DNA from: Atopobiaceae bacterium UBA1367
Lineage (GTDB): Bacteria; Actinomycetota; Coriobacteriia; Coriobacteriales; Atopobiaceae
Assembly: GCA_002305995.1 (NCBI GenBank)
Contig: DBRN01000003.1
Coordinates: forward strand, 62,001 to 126,000
Length of the DNA: 64,000 bases
Direction: 5' to 3'
The notes under the pieces were generated by a model, which did not search any database, was not told where the DNA came from, and worked only from the letters and a program-made list of their open reading frames with translations. The translations under genes were made by a program, and so were the position numbers. Of this stretch, positions 42,762 to 51,031 are shown one piece after another (the first letter of the stretch is position 1; every line of letters begins with the position of its first letter).

Positions 42762-44186
42762 ATGGGCAAGACGGTGTACTTGGAGTGCGCAAGCGGCATC
42801 AGCGGCGACATGGTGGTTGGCGCCCTGCTGGATCTGGGGGCTAACGAGGCAGGGCTGCGTCGGGCGCTCGACAGCCTGGGGGTCGATGGCTTTGAGATTG
42901 CCGTCACCAGGAAGCTGGTCTCCGGCATAGACGCATGCGACTTCGATGTCGTGCTTGATGAGGGCTACGAGTCCCATGACCACGACATGGACTACCTGTA
43001 CGGTGACCTTGACGGCGGGGAGGGTGGTCGGCACGGCCATGGGCACGGCGACGGTCACGGACACGAGCACGAGCATGGCCACGAGCATGCGCATGGCCAC
43101 GAGCACGAGCATGCGCACCACCACGGCCATAGCCACGAGCACGAGCATGGCCACAGTCACGACCACGGCCACCGCCACGTGCACCGCTCGCCTGCAGACA
43201 TCGCCGCGCTCATCGACGCCGCCGACCTCTTGCCGCGCGCAAAGCGCATCGCCCACCAGATCTTCGACATCGTGGCCGAGGCAGAGGCAGCGGCCCACGG
43301 CCTGCCCATCGAGCAGGTGCACTTCCATGAGGTCGGGGCGGTGGATTCCATCGTCGACGTGGTGTCGGTCGCCTACTGCCTCGATGACCTCGACGTGACC
43401 GATGGCTGCGTCTCCGCCCTTGCCGAGGGACACGGTCGCGTGCGCTGCGCCCATGGCGTGCTCACCGTGCCCGTGCCCGCCGTGACCAACATCGTGGCGA
43501 GCGGCGGTCTCGTCCTGGAGCGCCGTGACGTCGAGGAGGAGCTCGTGACCCCGACGGGTGCTGCCATTGCGGCTGCGGTGCGCACGATGGACGAGCCGCC
43601 TGCGCGCTACCGCGTGACAGGGGTGGGAATCGGCTCGGGCAAGCGCGCCTACGACCCGCCCTCGACGGTGCGGGCCATGCTCATCGAGGAGGCGGGCGAG
43701 GAGGTTGCCGCGCGGCAGGAGCAGGGCCTTGGCACGCCCGACCTCTGGAAGCTCGAGACAGAGCTCGACGACTGCACAGGGGAGGCCTTGGGCAACGTGA
43801 CGCAGCTGCTCTACGATGCCGGTGCCCTGGAGGTCCATTACCTGCCCGTCTTCATGAAGAAGGGTCGCCCTGGCTACCAGATCGAGGTGCTGTGCGCGGA
43901 ACCGCGCATTCCCGCGCTCGAGCGTGTGATCTTCGAGAACACCACGACCATCGGCATCCGTCGTTGCCCCGAGTGGCGCACGGCCCTTCCACGCGAGGCT
44001 CGCGAGGTGCAGACGCCTCTCGGCACGTTGCGAGCCAAGGCGGTGACGCTGCCCGGCGGCGCCTTGCGCATGTATCCCGAGCATGACAGCGTCGCCCACC
44101 TGGCAGCACGGGCAAGCGTCTCGTATCAGGAGGCCCTGCGCACGGCGCTAGTTGCCCTTGGCGCGGACCGGGGGATACTCTCCTGA
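42762..44186 (+). CDS. larC: LarC, nickel insertion protein with His-rich loop
   Basis: 474-residue nickel-inserting cyclometallase. It begins VYLECASGISGDMVVGALLD and contains EQVHFHEVGAVDSIVDV. Between about residues 72 and 142 lies a ~70-residue tract dominated by His, Gly and Glu (HGHEHEHGHEHAHGHE), a likely nickel store. In Lactobacillus plantarum larC is split and needs a programmed frameshift; here it is one uninterrupted frame. No larA racemase gene is in the window, so the cofactor's user is elsewhere. Confidence 0.93.
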   Translation: MGKTVYLECASGISGDMVVGALLDLGANEAGLRRALDSLGVDGFEIAVTRKLVSGIDACDFDVVLDEGYESHDHDMDYLYGDLDGGEGGRHGHGHGDGHGHEHEHGHEHAHGHEHEHAHHHGHSHEHEHGHSHDHGHRHVHRSPADIAALIDAADLLPRAKRIAHQIFDIVAEAEAAAHGLPIEQVHFHEVGAVDSIVDVVSVAYCLDDLDVTDGCVSALAEGHGRVRCAHGVLTVPVPAVTNIVASGGLVLERRDVEEELVTPTGAAIAAAVRTMDEPPARYRVTGVGIGSGKRAYDPPSTVRAMLIEEAGEEVAARQEQGLGTPDLWKLETELDDCTGEALGNVTQLLYDAGALEVHYLPVFMKKGRPGYQIEVLCAEPRIPALERVIFENTTTIGIRRCPEWRTALPREAREVQTPLGTLRAKAVTLPGGALRMYPEHDSVAHLAARASVSYQEALRTALVALGADRGILS

Positions 44187-44204
44187 CCCACGCCACGTGA
44201 TCCG

Positions 44205-44280
44205 CACGAAAACCCCCGTCCCCTTCGTGGGGGTTTTCGTGCTGGTCACATCCGACACGAAGGGGACGGGGGTTTTCGTG
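44205..44280. repeat. Inverted pair of 25-bp REP elements
   Basis: CACGAAAACCCCCGTC plus CCCTTCGTG at 44205-44229 and its reverse complement at 44256-44280. Same family as the elements around the transposase gene at 46 kb. Each has CACGAA/TTCGTG ends. Confidence 0.88.
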
Positions 44281-44286
44281 CTGCTG

Positions 44287-44332
44287 CCCACCGGCGGCTC
44301 CATGCATGCCGTCGCATGGAGCCGCCGGTGGG
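44287..44332. terminator. Strong hairpin after larC
   Basis: 19-bp perfect arms (CCCACCGGCGGCTCCATGC and its complement) around an 8-nt loop, 100 bp after larC and directly behind a REP element. No T-run. The rest of the gap to 44546 shows no gene. Confidence 0.65.
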
Positions 44333-44546
44333 TGACGTGCGTCTCAGGCCTTGATCAACGTATACTTCGGCGAGCACTGAGCGGCTTACCGTGACATCAG
44401 TTGCTTCGAGAAGTGCGCCGACCGTCCCCTGCATGGCTGGTGCCGGGGCTGTCCCGCCGTCGCCTTCGGATATACGGACAACCGACACGCATCCGATCCG
44501 CGGCGCTGGTTCGGACTGGGACGCAACAGAGCTAGGAGAGACACAG

Positions 44547-44828
44547 ATGCAATACCTCTACAAGGACTTTGGGGACGAGATGATCCTGCGCGACCATCTC
44601 GCCTACGATCGCACCAAGTTCGCCCTCATCCGCACGTTCCTCTCCATCGCGCGGACGGCGCTGGGGCTTCTGGCCTCTGGCGCGGGTCTCGTGATCCTAC
44701 AGACCTCAAGGGCGCTCGTGTCCATAGGCTATGCACTCATTGCCGTCGCGGCAGTGGTAATGATCGTAGGCAGCGTGTACAGCTGGCGTGCGAGGAGGCG
44801 CTTGGACGGGCTGGACCATGCGCGGTAG
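44547..44828 (+). CDS. DUF202-family membrane protein
   Basis: 93-residue membrane protein with two or three hydrophobic helices after a DHLAYDRTKFALIRTFLSIA block typical of DUF202 (YidH-like). Function unknown in the family. AGGAGAG precedes the ATG. The frame is open upstream but without homology. Stands alone. Confidence 0.8.
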   Translation: MQYLYKDFGDEMILRDHLAYDRTKFALIRTFLSIARTALGLLASGAGLVILQTSRALVSIGYALIAVAAVVMIVGSVYSWRARRRLDGLDHAR

Positions 44829-44986
44829 ACAGGGGGATGACAGGACCCCGGGTGGTGCGCTGCCGTCATGGTGGACACACACGAGTAGACAAGGAGCTCT
44901 TCGACGAGCTGTATGACCCTATCGTGCCGTCCGGCAAGGGAGGCCCACAGGGATATCCCGCAGGCCTTTGGTTCTGGCTCACCAGG

Positions 44987-45952
44987 CTACCGCACGACCT
45001 CGTTCTTGAGCGGCTTGCCTGCGAGGTAGCAGCGCAAGTTGGCGAGGCTGATGCGTACGACGTTGTCGACGGTGGCCTGCAGGTGCCACCAGCCCGCGAC
45101 GTGCGGGGTGATAAGCGCGTTCGGCTGGCGCCAGAGCGGGTGGTCGGCGGGAAGCGGCTCGGGGTCTGTGACGTCGAGTGCGGCTCCGGCAAGGTTGCCC
45201 GAGGAGAGGGCACGGCAGAGGGCGTCCTGGTCGACGAAATCACCACGACCGGCGTTGACGAAGAACGCACCCCTCTTCATGCGGGCGAAGAAGGCATCGT
45301 TTGCCATGCCCCTGGTCTGGGGAGTGCTGGGAAGCACGCTGGCCACGACGTCCGTCTGCGGGAGGGTGTCGTGCAGCGCGTCGGGCGTGATCATGCGCTC
45401 GTAGGGCTCCGTCGCCTCCACCACGCTGCGGCGCATGCCCGTCACGTGCGCCCCGAGGTCGCGGACGAGCCGTGCGAAGGAGGTTCCCACATCGCCCGCG
45501 CCGAGTACCAGCACCCGCGCGCCGACGAGCGAGGTGACCGGACCCTCGTCCCGCCACAGGCCTCGCCCTTGGTTATCGCGGTACCGGTGCAGCCTCTTCA
45601 TAAGGCAGAGGAGCTGCGCGAGCATGTGCTCTGACACGGCCTGCCCGTAGGCGCCGCTCGCGTTGGAGAGCCGTGTCCCCGGTGCCAGGACACCCGGCGC
45701 GAGCAGGTGGTCATAGCCCGCCGTGGAGGTCTGGACCCACTCCAGCTCCGGCGAGGCGTGAAGCATGTCCACGGGCATGGTGCCGATGATGATGGCCGCG
45801 GTTGCGACGTCGGCCTCGGTCACGTTGGCGTCCGAGACGAATGACACGCTCCCTCCCACGCCGCTGACAAGCGACGAGAACTCCTCGCGCTGCCTCTCTG
45901 TGAGCGGCAGCGTCACCAGCACGCTCTTTCCTGCCAGACTGACTCGCTCCAT
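44987..45952 (-). CDS. D-isomer-specific 2-hydroxyacid dehydrogenase family protein
   Basis: 321-residue NAD(P)-dependent dehydrogenase. The Rossmann motif is VLVLGAGDVGTSFARLV (G-x-G-x-x-G), the catalytic Arg is in FVNAGRGDFVDQDAL, and the acid and His lie in LDVTDPEPLPADHPLW and NALITPHVAGWW. It lacks the ACT domain of the SerA copies at 21-23 kb and is only distantly similar. Substrate unknown; glyoxylate or a keto acid is typical. AAGGAG precedes the ATG at 45952; REP elements lie just upstream. Confidence 0.87.
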   Translation of the reverse strand: MERVSLAGKSVLVTLPLTERQREEFSSLVSGVGGSVSFVSDANVTEADVATAAIIIGTMPVDMLHASPELEWVQTSTAGYDHLLAPGVLAPGTRLSNASGAYGQAVSEHMLAQLLCLMKRLHRYRDNQGRGLWRDEGPVTSLVGARVLVLGAGDVGTSFARLVRDLGAHVTGMRRSVVEATEPYERMITPDALHDTLPQTDVVASVLPSTPQTRGMANDAFFARMKRGAFFVNAGRGDFVDQDALCRALSSGNLAGAALDVTDPEPLPADHPLWRQPNALITPHVAGWWHLQATVDNVVRISLANLRCYLAGKPLKNEVVR

Positions 45953-45980
45953 GTCACAACTCCTTCCCAGAGGCGCCCCC

Positions 45981-46065
45981 GCACGAGAGGGACCGCACGA
46001 GAGGGACGGGGGTTTTCGTGCTGCCACCGACTCCCGGGACCACGAAAGGGACGGGGATTTTCGTG
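45981..46065. repeat. REP elements on the 3' side of the transposase gene
   Basis: Two full 25-bp copies, reverse orientation, at 45996-46020 and 46041-46065 (CACGA-AGGGACGGGG-TTTTCGTG type), plus a 13-bp partial copy at 45981-45993. The last full copy ends 7 bp from the transposase stop codon. Confidence 0.9.
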
Positions 46066-46072
46066 CTGCCGC

Positions 46073-46843
46073 CTAGCTGATGCCGGTCGCCCCGAAGCAT
46101 CTTCGGACGACGCCCGTTCCAACTCCCGCTATCCTGCTGGCTTGCCGTATGGAAACCCCTGCAACCCCCATCTGCGTCAGCGCGACATCGCGACGCCGCT
46201 TGTCGAGCCGTTGGAACTCTGCAGTGTCGGAGCACCCACACACCGCCTGCATTATCCCCCTCGCCTCCTCATCGGTCAGTCGAAATCTCGACAGCCCGAC
46301 GTCGATGTGGCGATTCGTGGGCTCTTCGGAGAGAAACGCCACAATGTTTTTGTCGCCGACCATCTCGGTCAGCATGTCGATGTCAGTGAGGGTGCCAGAG
46401 CGTGCCGCATATTCGCGCATGCTACTGAACTCGTAATCGCAGGGCGAGGCGCAAATCCCTGCTTGCACGGGGTTTTGAAGGATGTAGCGCGCACAAGAAA
46501 GAAAGTATGGGTCCCCGTCGATGGGCTCGCTGGCGAACCGATCTTGGAAAAGATGTCCCGTGCGCCCATATTTGCGGTTGAACCATACGACATAGCGCCC
46601 GCCGATTCTGCGGAACAGCTGCGCGAGGGGCTCCATTTCTGACGGCCTTATCAGCAGGTGGAAGTGGTTTTGCATCAGGCAGTACGCGAACATCTCGAAG
46701 TTGGCAATAGCCTTGCAGTCAGCAAGGACCTTGACGAGCTTTCGGTAGTCGGCCGTCTCTTCGAAGATCGGCTGCTTGTTTACCCCGCGCGCCATTACAT
46801 GGTAAATGCCTGACTCACTGATCTTTCGCGCCGTCCTGGTCAT
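46073..46843 (-). CDS. REP-associated tyrosine transposase (RAYT, Y1/IS200-like)
   Basis: 256-residue HUH single-strand nuclease. The HUH motif is LMQNHFHLLIRP, and the catalytic Tyr sits in ARYILQNPVQAG, the RAYT variant of Y-x-x-x-NPV. The N-terminus (ESGIYHVMARGVNKQPIF) is typical of the family. A C-terminal helix-turn-helix-like tail (SIRQASRIAGVGTGVVRR) may bind DNA. RAYTs are domesticated transposases that recognise REP hairpins. Here inverted REP elements flank the gene on both sides. Intact; GGGAGAGGAC precedes the ATG. Base composition is somewhat lower in GC than its neighbours, suggesting transfer. Confidence 0.93.
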   Translation of the reverse strand: MTRTARKISESGIYHVMARGVNKQPIFEETADYRKLVKVLADCKAIANFEMFAYCLMQNHFHLLIRPSEMEPLAQLFRRIGGRYVVWFNRKYGRTGHLFQDRFASEPIDGDPYFLSCARYILQNPVQAGICASPCDYEFSSMREYAARSGTLTDIDMLTEMVGDKNIVAFLSEEPTNRHIDVGLSRFRLTDEEARGIMQAVCGCSDTAEFQRLDKRRRDVALTQMGVAGVSIRQASRIAGVGTGVVRRCFGATGIS

Positions 46844-46921
46844 GTCCTCTCCCTCAGCTCGGTTGCAAAGAAGATAGCCCAATCCGGTTCGACGGTCAGG
46901 TGCGAATCATCGCCGTGCAAG

Positions 46922-46976
46922 CACGAAAACCCCCGTCCCTTTCGTGCCAAGCACGAAAACCCCCGTCCCTTTCGTG
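46922..46976. repeat. REP elements on the 5' side of the transposase gene
   Basis: Two direct 25-bp copies (CACGAAAACCCCCGTCCC then TTTCGTG) at 46922-46946 and 46952-46976, 30 bp apart, forward orientation, opposite to those on the 3' side. The second ends 5 bp before the MFS stop codon. Confidence 0.92.
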
Positions 46977-46981
46977 CGCTT

Positions 46982-48220
46982 TCAGCGGTGGTCGGGTACC
47001 TTGAGCATGATGACGAAGCCGCAGACGAACAGCAGGGCGATGGAGAGCACACCGAGAGAGGGGTCGCCCGTGAGAAACGTGAACGCGGAGACAAGGCCCG
47101 TGCCCATGATGGCGGCGTACTTGCCAAAGATGTCGAAGAAGCCAAAGTACTCGTTGACATGCTCCTTGGGGCAAAGCCTGCCAAACTCCGAGCGAGAGAG
47201 GGCCTGGATGCCACCCTGGAACAGGCCGACGCAGATGGCCAGGATCCAGAACTCGAGGGCGGTGCGCAGGAAGAACGCGGCAAAGAGGGTGATGCAGAAG
47301 TAGCCGATGACACCCACCAGGATCATCCTCTTGGTCCCCACCCTGCGCCCAAGCTTGCCGTAGGCGATGGAGGACGGCCACGCCACGAACTGCGTCACGA
47401 GCAGCGCGAGCACGAGCTGCGTCCCCGCGATGCCGAGGTTCGCACCGTAGCTCGTGGACATCTTGATGACGGTGTGGACGCCGTCGATGTAGAAGAAGTA
47501 GGCGAGGATGAACCAGCGCAGAGCCTCGTCGGCCCAGATGTTCCTCAGGGTCCTACCGATGCCGGCGACGGCCTTGCGCACGGCGTTCGGCTCATAGGGC
47601 TTGAAGCTCTTCTGCTCGACGTTCTTGAGCATGGGGATGGTGAAGGACACCCACCAGACGGTGGTGATGACAAAGGAGATGAGCATGGCCGCCTGCATGC
47701 CCAGGCCCAGCGCCTCGGCGTTGAGCACCACGAGCAGGCACGCGACGAAGGGGATGCAGGAACCCACATAGCCCCAGGCAAAGCCCTGCGCCGAGACCTC
47801 GTCCATGCGCTCGTCGGTGGTCGCGTCCACGAGCAGCGCATCGTAGAAGACGAACGAAGAGTGGAGCATGACGGCAGAGATGACGTAGATCACCAAGAAC
47901 GGCAGCCAGGTGCTGGGCAGGCCCATGGCGACGGTGGCCACGGCACCCGTCCCCACCGTGCCGACGATGAACTTCTTGCGCATACCCTGCATGTCGGCGA
48001 TGGAGCCCAGCACTGGCATGAGCAGCGCGATGATCAGCGACGCGATGGTCTCCGCGAGACCCCAGGCACCCACGGCGACCTGCTCGACGGCGGGATCCTG
48101 CGCCGCAAGGTGGTTGAAGTAGATGGGGATGACGCTCGTGGCGAGCAGCACGAGGGCGGAGTTGCCCACGTCGTAGAGGATCCAGCTCTTCTCGGCCTTG
48201 GTGAATCGTGTGCGGGCCAT
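46982..48220 (-). CDS. MFS transporter, UMF1/Atg22-like
   Basis: 412-residue major facilitator with 12 predicted helices. WILYDVGNSALVLLATSVIPIYF is the N-terminal hallmark of the UMF1 group (W-x-x-YD-x-x-N-S); a loop motif GSIADMQGMRKK matches the MFS A-motif position. Yeast Atg22 exports amino acids from the vacuole; the bacterial substrate is unknown. ATG 48220 has GGGGGA in front; an upstream in-frame ATG at 48256 is less likely. Confidence 0.85.
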   Translation of the reverse strand: MARTRFTKAEKSWILYDVGNSALVLLATSVIPIYFNHLAAQDPAVEQVAVGAWGLAETIASLIIALLMPVLGSIADMQGMRKKFIVGTVGTGAVATVAMGLPSTWLPFLVIYVISAVMLHSSFVFYDALLVDATTDERMDEVSAQGFAWGYVGSCIPFVACLLVVLNAEALGLGMQAAMLISFVITTVWWVSFTIPMLKNVEQKSFKPYEPNAVRKAVAGIGRTLRNIWADEALRWFILAYFFYIDGVHTVIKMSTSYGANLGIAGTQLVLALLVTQFVAWPSSIAYGKLGRRVGTKRMILVGVIGYFCITLFAAFFLRTALEFWILAICVGLFQGGIQALSRSEFGRLCPKEHVNEYFGFFDIFGKYAAIMGTGLVSAFTFLTGDPSLGVLSIALLFVCGFVIMLKVPDHR

Positions 48221-48320
48221 CGTTTCCCCCGTCTTGTCCTGTGGCTTCGTACGCATGCGGACAAGAATACCAATCGTGCGCGCAGGATGTCACGGTGACT
48301 GCCCCAAGGGACATGACGGG

Positions 48321-48452
48321 TCGGGAGGCGCACGCCGCCGAGAGACACGCGCACGCCGGGAGACGCCCGCCCGCCGCCGGGAGGCGCACACTACCGGGAG
48401 ACACACACCACCGGGAGACACGCACGCCGTCGGGAGACACGCGCACGCCGCC
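48321..48452. repeat. Degenerate ~17-21-bp tandem repeat
   Basis: About seven tandem copies of GGGAGACACGCGCACGCC with length and base variation (for example GGGAGGCGCACACTACC, GGGAGACACACACCACC). It fills most of the 387-bp divergent gap between the MFS gene and the phospholipase-like gene. No gene seen in this gap. Confidence 0.8.
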
Positions 48453-48607
48453 ATGTCGATCTCGGCCAGTCGCGTCGCCCGGATGACCCATCCGGCAGCC
48501 TCGGTCGCCCTCCTTACCCTTCACGGCTTCAGTCTGTGCAAGGGGGTGCGCTTGCGCTACCCTCAGGTGGCAAGCAACCGTTGCCAGACGGTGTGAAAGG
48601 ACTGCCA

Positions 48608-49570
48608 ATGCCCGCGATACTCACTCATGACTTCTTTGCTCGAGATGCCCTCGGCACAGTGTCTGCGCAGGTCAACCTCATGTCCCAGGATGCCCTCGAC
48701 GCGTTTCTGCTGGGAAACCAAGGCCCCGACCCCCTCTTCTACCTCGTCATCGACCCACGCATCTCCAAGGGGAGCCGCGTGGGCGATCTCATGCACCGCG
48801 ATCGTCCGGCCAAGCTCCTCCTGTCGCTGCGAAACGCCCTGTCCATGCTGACGAAGTCGGAGCGCGTGGTGGGGGAGGCGTACGCGACAGGCTTCCTCTG
48901 CCACTACCTGCTCGACAGCTCCGTGCATCCGCTGGTCTTCGCGCACCAGAACGCCCTCTGCGAGGCGGGTGTCGAAGGGCTCGACCACTCCAGCGCCCCC
49001 ATCGTCCATGCCGAGATAGAGCGCGAGCTCGACGAGATGGTGCTCTATGCGAGGCGCCACGAGACGGTGGCGACCTTCCGTCCCTACCGGGAGGTGCTGC
49101 ACGCCTCCGACGCCACGCTCGCCATCATCGACAAGCTCTTCTTCTACATGAGCCTGTGGACGTACAGCCGCACGCTCGAGCTCGACACCTTCACGCATGC
49201 GGCCAAGTCGTTCCGACTGCTGCAGCGCGCGTTCTGGTCTCCCACTGGCAGGCTCTCCCGCATCATCGCGGTGGCAGATCGCTCGGTCAGGCACACCCGC
49301 TACTCGCTGGCAAGGGCCATGTCACACCGCGACAGGGCCTCCTGCGACTCCGCCTTCGCCAATCAGGAGCACGAGGCGTGGGACAACCCCTTCACGGGCG
49401 AGCGGTCAACCGAGAGCTTCTGGGACCTCTACGAGGAGGCGCTCGACCGAGTGTTCGACGCAGGCTCCCTCCTCCTCTCGGATCGCTTTGACGCGCAGGC
49501 CGCAGAGCGCTTGACGGGCAACGTGAACTTCTCGGGGATGCCGGTCGACCCCGATGCCATCGGCGCGTGA
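48608..49570 (+). CDS. Zinc-dependent phospholipase C-like protein
   Basis: 320-residue protein of the Zn_dep_PLPC family. Candidate metal ligands are the early His of AILTHDFFARDAL, then GNQGPDPLFYL and YATGFLCHYLLDSSVHPLVF, the H-x(3)-D-x(3)-H style helix. No signal peptide, so probably cytoplasmic, unlike secreted clostridial phospholipases. Its last codons overlap the vsr start by 4 bp. Confidence 0.8.
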   Translation: MPAILTHDFFARDALGTVSAQVNLMSQDALDAFLLGNQGPDPLFYLVIDPRISKGSRVGDLMHRDRPAKLLLSLRNALSMLTKSERVVGEAYATGFLCHYLLDSSVHPLVFAHQNALCEAGVEGLDHSSAPIVHAEIERELDEMVLYARRHETVATFRPYREVLHASDATLAIIDKLFFYMSLWTYSRTLELDTFTHAAKSFRLLQRAFWSPTGRLSRIIAVADRSVRHTRYSLARAMSHRDRASCDSAFANQEHEAWDNPFTGERSTESFWDLYEEALDRVFDAGSLLLSDRFDAQAAERLTGNVNFSGMPVDPDAIGA

Positions 49571-50103
49571 GCGTCCCCATGTCCCATGCGGTGAGCGTCG
49601 CGACGCGCCATGTGATGCAGGCCAACCGATCCACGGACACGAAGCCCGAGCTGCTCGTGCGCCGGCGGCTGCGCGAGGCGGGCCTGCCGGGATACCGCCT
49701 GCACTGGAAGGGTGCGGCGGGAAGGCCCGACATCTGCTACCCCGGGCGCAAGGTGGCCGTGTTCGTGAACGGCTGCTACTGGCACAGGTGCCCCCACTGC
49801 GCGCTGCCCCTGCCCAGGACCAACGTGGAGTTCTGGTCCGACAAGTTCGCCCGCAACCGCTCCCGCGACGAGCGCGACCACCGCGCCCTCGTGAGCGAGG
49901 GGTGGACGGTGCTGGTGGTGTGGGAGTGTCGCCTGAGGGATGCCCGGCTCGACGGCACCATGCGCGACTTGGTGCGCGAGGTGACCATGGCATCGGGGCG
50001 CGCGGGCGGGAGGCTCGTGGAGGTCGGCGCGCCGGCCCCGTGGAAGCTGGCCGTGAGGCGCAAGGGCATGCGGGTCCGTGGGGGTGGCAGGCGGCGCAGG
50101 TAG
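49567..50103 (+). CDS. vsr: Very-short-patch-repair-type endonuclease (Vsr)
   Basis: 178-residue endonuclease of the Vsr fold. N-terminal NRSTDTKPELLVRRRLREAG, then the catalytic block GRPDICYPGRKVAVFVNGCYW followed by HRCPHC, a zinc-binding His/Cys cluster, and HRALVSEGWTVLVVWECRL. Vsr nicks at T:G mismatches produced by deamination of 5-methylcytosine. No cytosine methyltransferase is nearby, so it is orphaned here. Start is GTG 49567 (overlapping the previous stop) or ATG 49579. The C-terminus is unusually Arg/Gly-rich. Confidence 0.88.
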   Translation: MSVPMSHAVSVATRHVMQANRSTDTKPELLVRRRLREAGLPGYRLHWKGAAGRPDICYPGRKVAVFVNGCYWHRCPHCALPLPRTNVEFWSDKFARNRSRDERDHRALVSEGWTVLVVWECRLRDARLDGTMRDLVREVTMASGRAGGRLVEVGAPAPWKLAVRRKGMRVRGGGRRRR

Positions 50104-50198
50104 GCGCCATCGCGCCAGTTGGGTTATCCTGTCACGCAGGGGAGGCGCGTGACGGGCCGCCGGCCGCCGCCGCACGATCGCTTGGAGGGTGCTGGCAC

Positions 50199-51005
50199 AT
50201 GGCGACATATGTGTTCTCGGACGTTCATGGGCACTTCGGGACGCTCGACCGCATGCTCGAGCGGGTCTCTCCCTCTGCCGACGACCGCATCTTCATGCTC
50301 GGCGACATGATCGACCGCGGTCCGGAGCCCATGGCCGTGGTGCGGTGCTGCCACGACCTGCCCAACACGACGGTGCTCATGGGCAACCACGAGGACCTCA
50401 TGCTCTCGTGCTACGCAGATCCCGACGATCCTGCGGGCTTCATCAACTGGGAGATCAACGGCGCGGGGCCCACGCGACGCGGCCTGCGCGAGCTTCCCGC
50501 CGAGGAGCGCGTGGAGCTGGCGCGCTGGATGTTCACCCTGCCGCGTTACGCCACCGTCGAGCTTGGCGGTCGATGGTACCTGCTCGTGCACGCGGGCATC
50601 GATCCCCAGCGCGTGCCGCAGCACCTCCCCGAGGTGTGGGACGAGGCCGCCATCGACGAGATGATGGCCGACCAGCATCCCGATGACCTCATGTGGATAC
50701 GCGAGGACTTCTGGGGAGCCCCCTCGGGGCTGATAGACGAGCGCGGCGAGGGTCCCATCGTGATAGCCGGCCACACGCCCACGCGCTACCTCGACTTCAT
50801 GGCCGACCGCCCCGACCGCCCCTCCACCGACGAGGACGGCCTGTGCCGCATGGTGCGCGTCGGCGCGTGCGACGAGACGGGCGGCGTGGCAGACCGCTGG
50901 GACATCGACTGCGGCTGCGCGGGTGGCGCCGGCTTCGGCAAGCTCCTCATGCTGCGTCTCGATGACGGCGAGGAGATCTACGAGCCCGTCCGCGAGGGGG
51001 AGTAG
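50199..51005 (+). CDS. Metallophosphatase, PP-family (ApaH/PrpE-like)
   Basis: 268-residue calcineurin-fold phosphatase. Motifs in order: FSDVHGHFGTLDRM, LGDMIDRGPEP, MGNHEDLM, LVHAGIDP and IAGHTPTR. Such enzymes dephosphorylate Ser/Thr proteins or cleave diadenosine polyphosphates. Contains a late Cys pair (IDCGCAGG). TTGGAGGG precedes the ATG. Faces the three histidine phosphatase genes, 26 bp between stops. Confidence 0.87.
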   Translation: MATYVFSDVHGHFGTLDRMLERVSPSADDRIFMLGDMIDRGPEPMAVVRCCHDLPNTTVLMGNHEDLMLSCYADPDDPAGFINWEINGAGPTRRGLRELPAEERVELARWMFTLPRYATVELGGRWYLLVHAGIDPQRVPQHLPEVWDEAAIDEMMADQHPDDLMWIREDFWGAPSGLIDERGEGPIVIAGHTPTRYLDFMADRPDRPSTDEDGLCRMVRVGACDETGGVADRWDIDCGCAGGAGFGKLLMLRLDDGEEIYEPVREGE

Positions 51006-51031
51006 GCGGGGAAGGCGCGGCCGCGCAGCCG

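Noticed and set aside
44837..45634. 265-codon plus-strand frame opposite the 2-hydroxyacid dehydrogenase
   Set aside because: Antisense shadow; the minus-strand frame carries the Rossmann and catalytic motifs.
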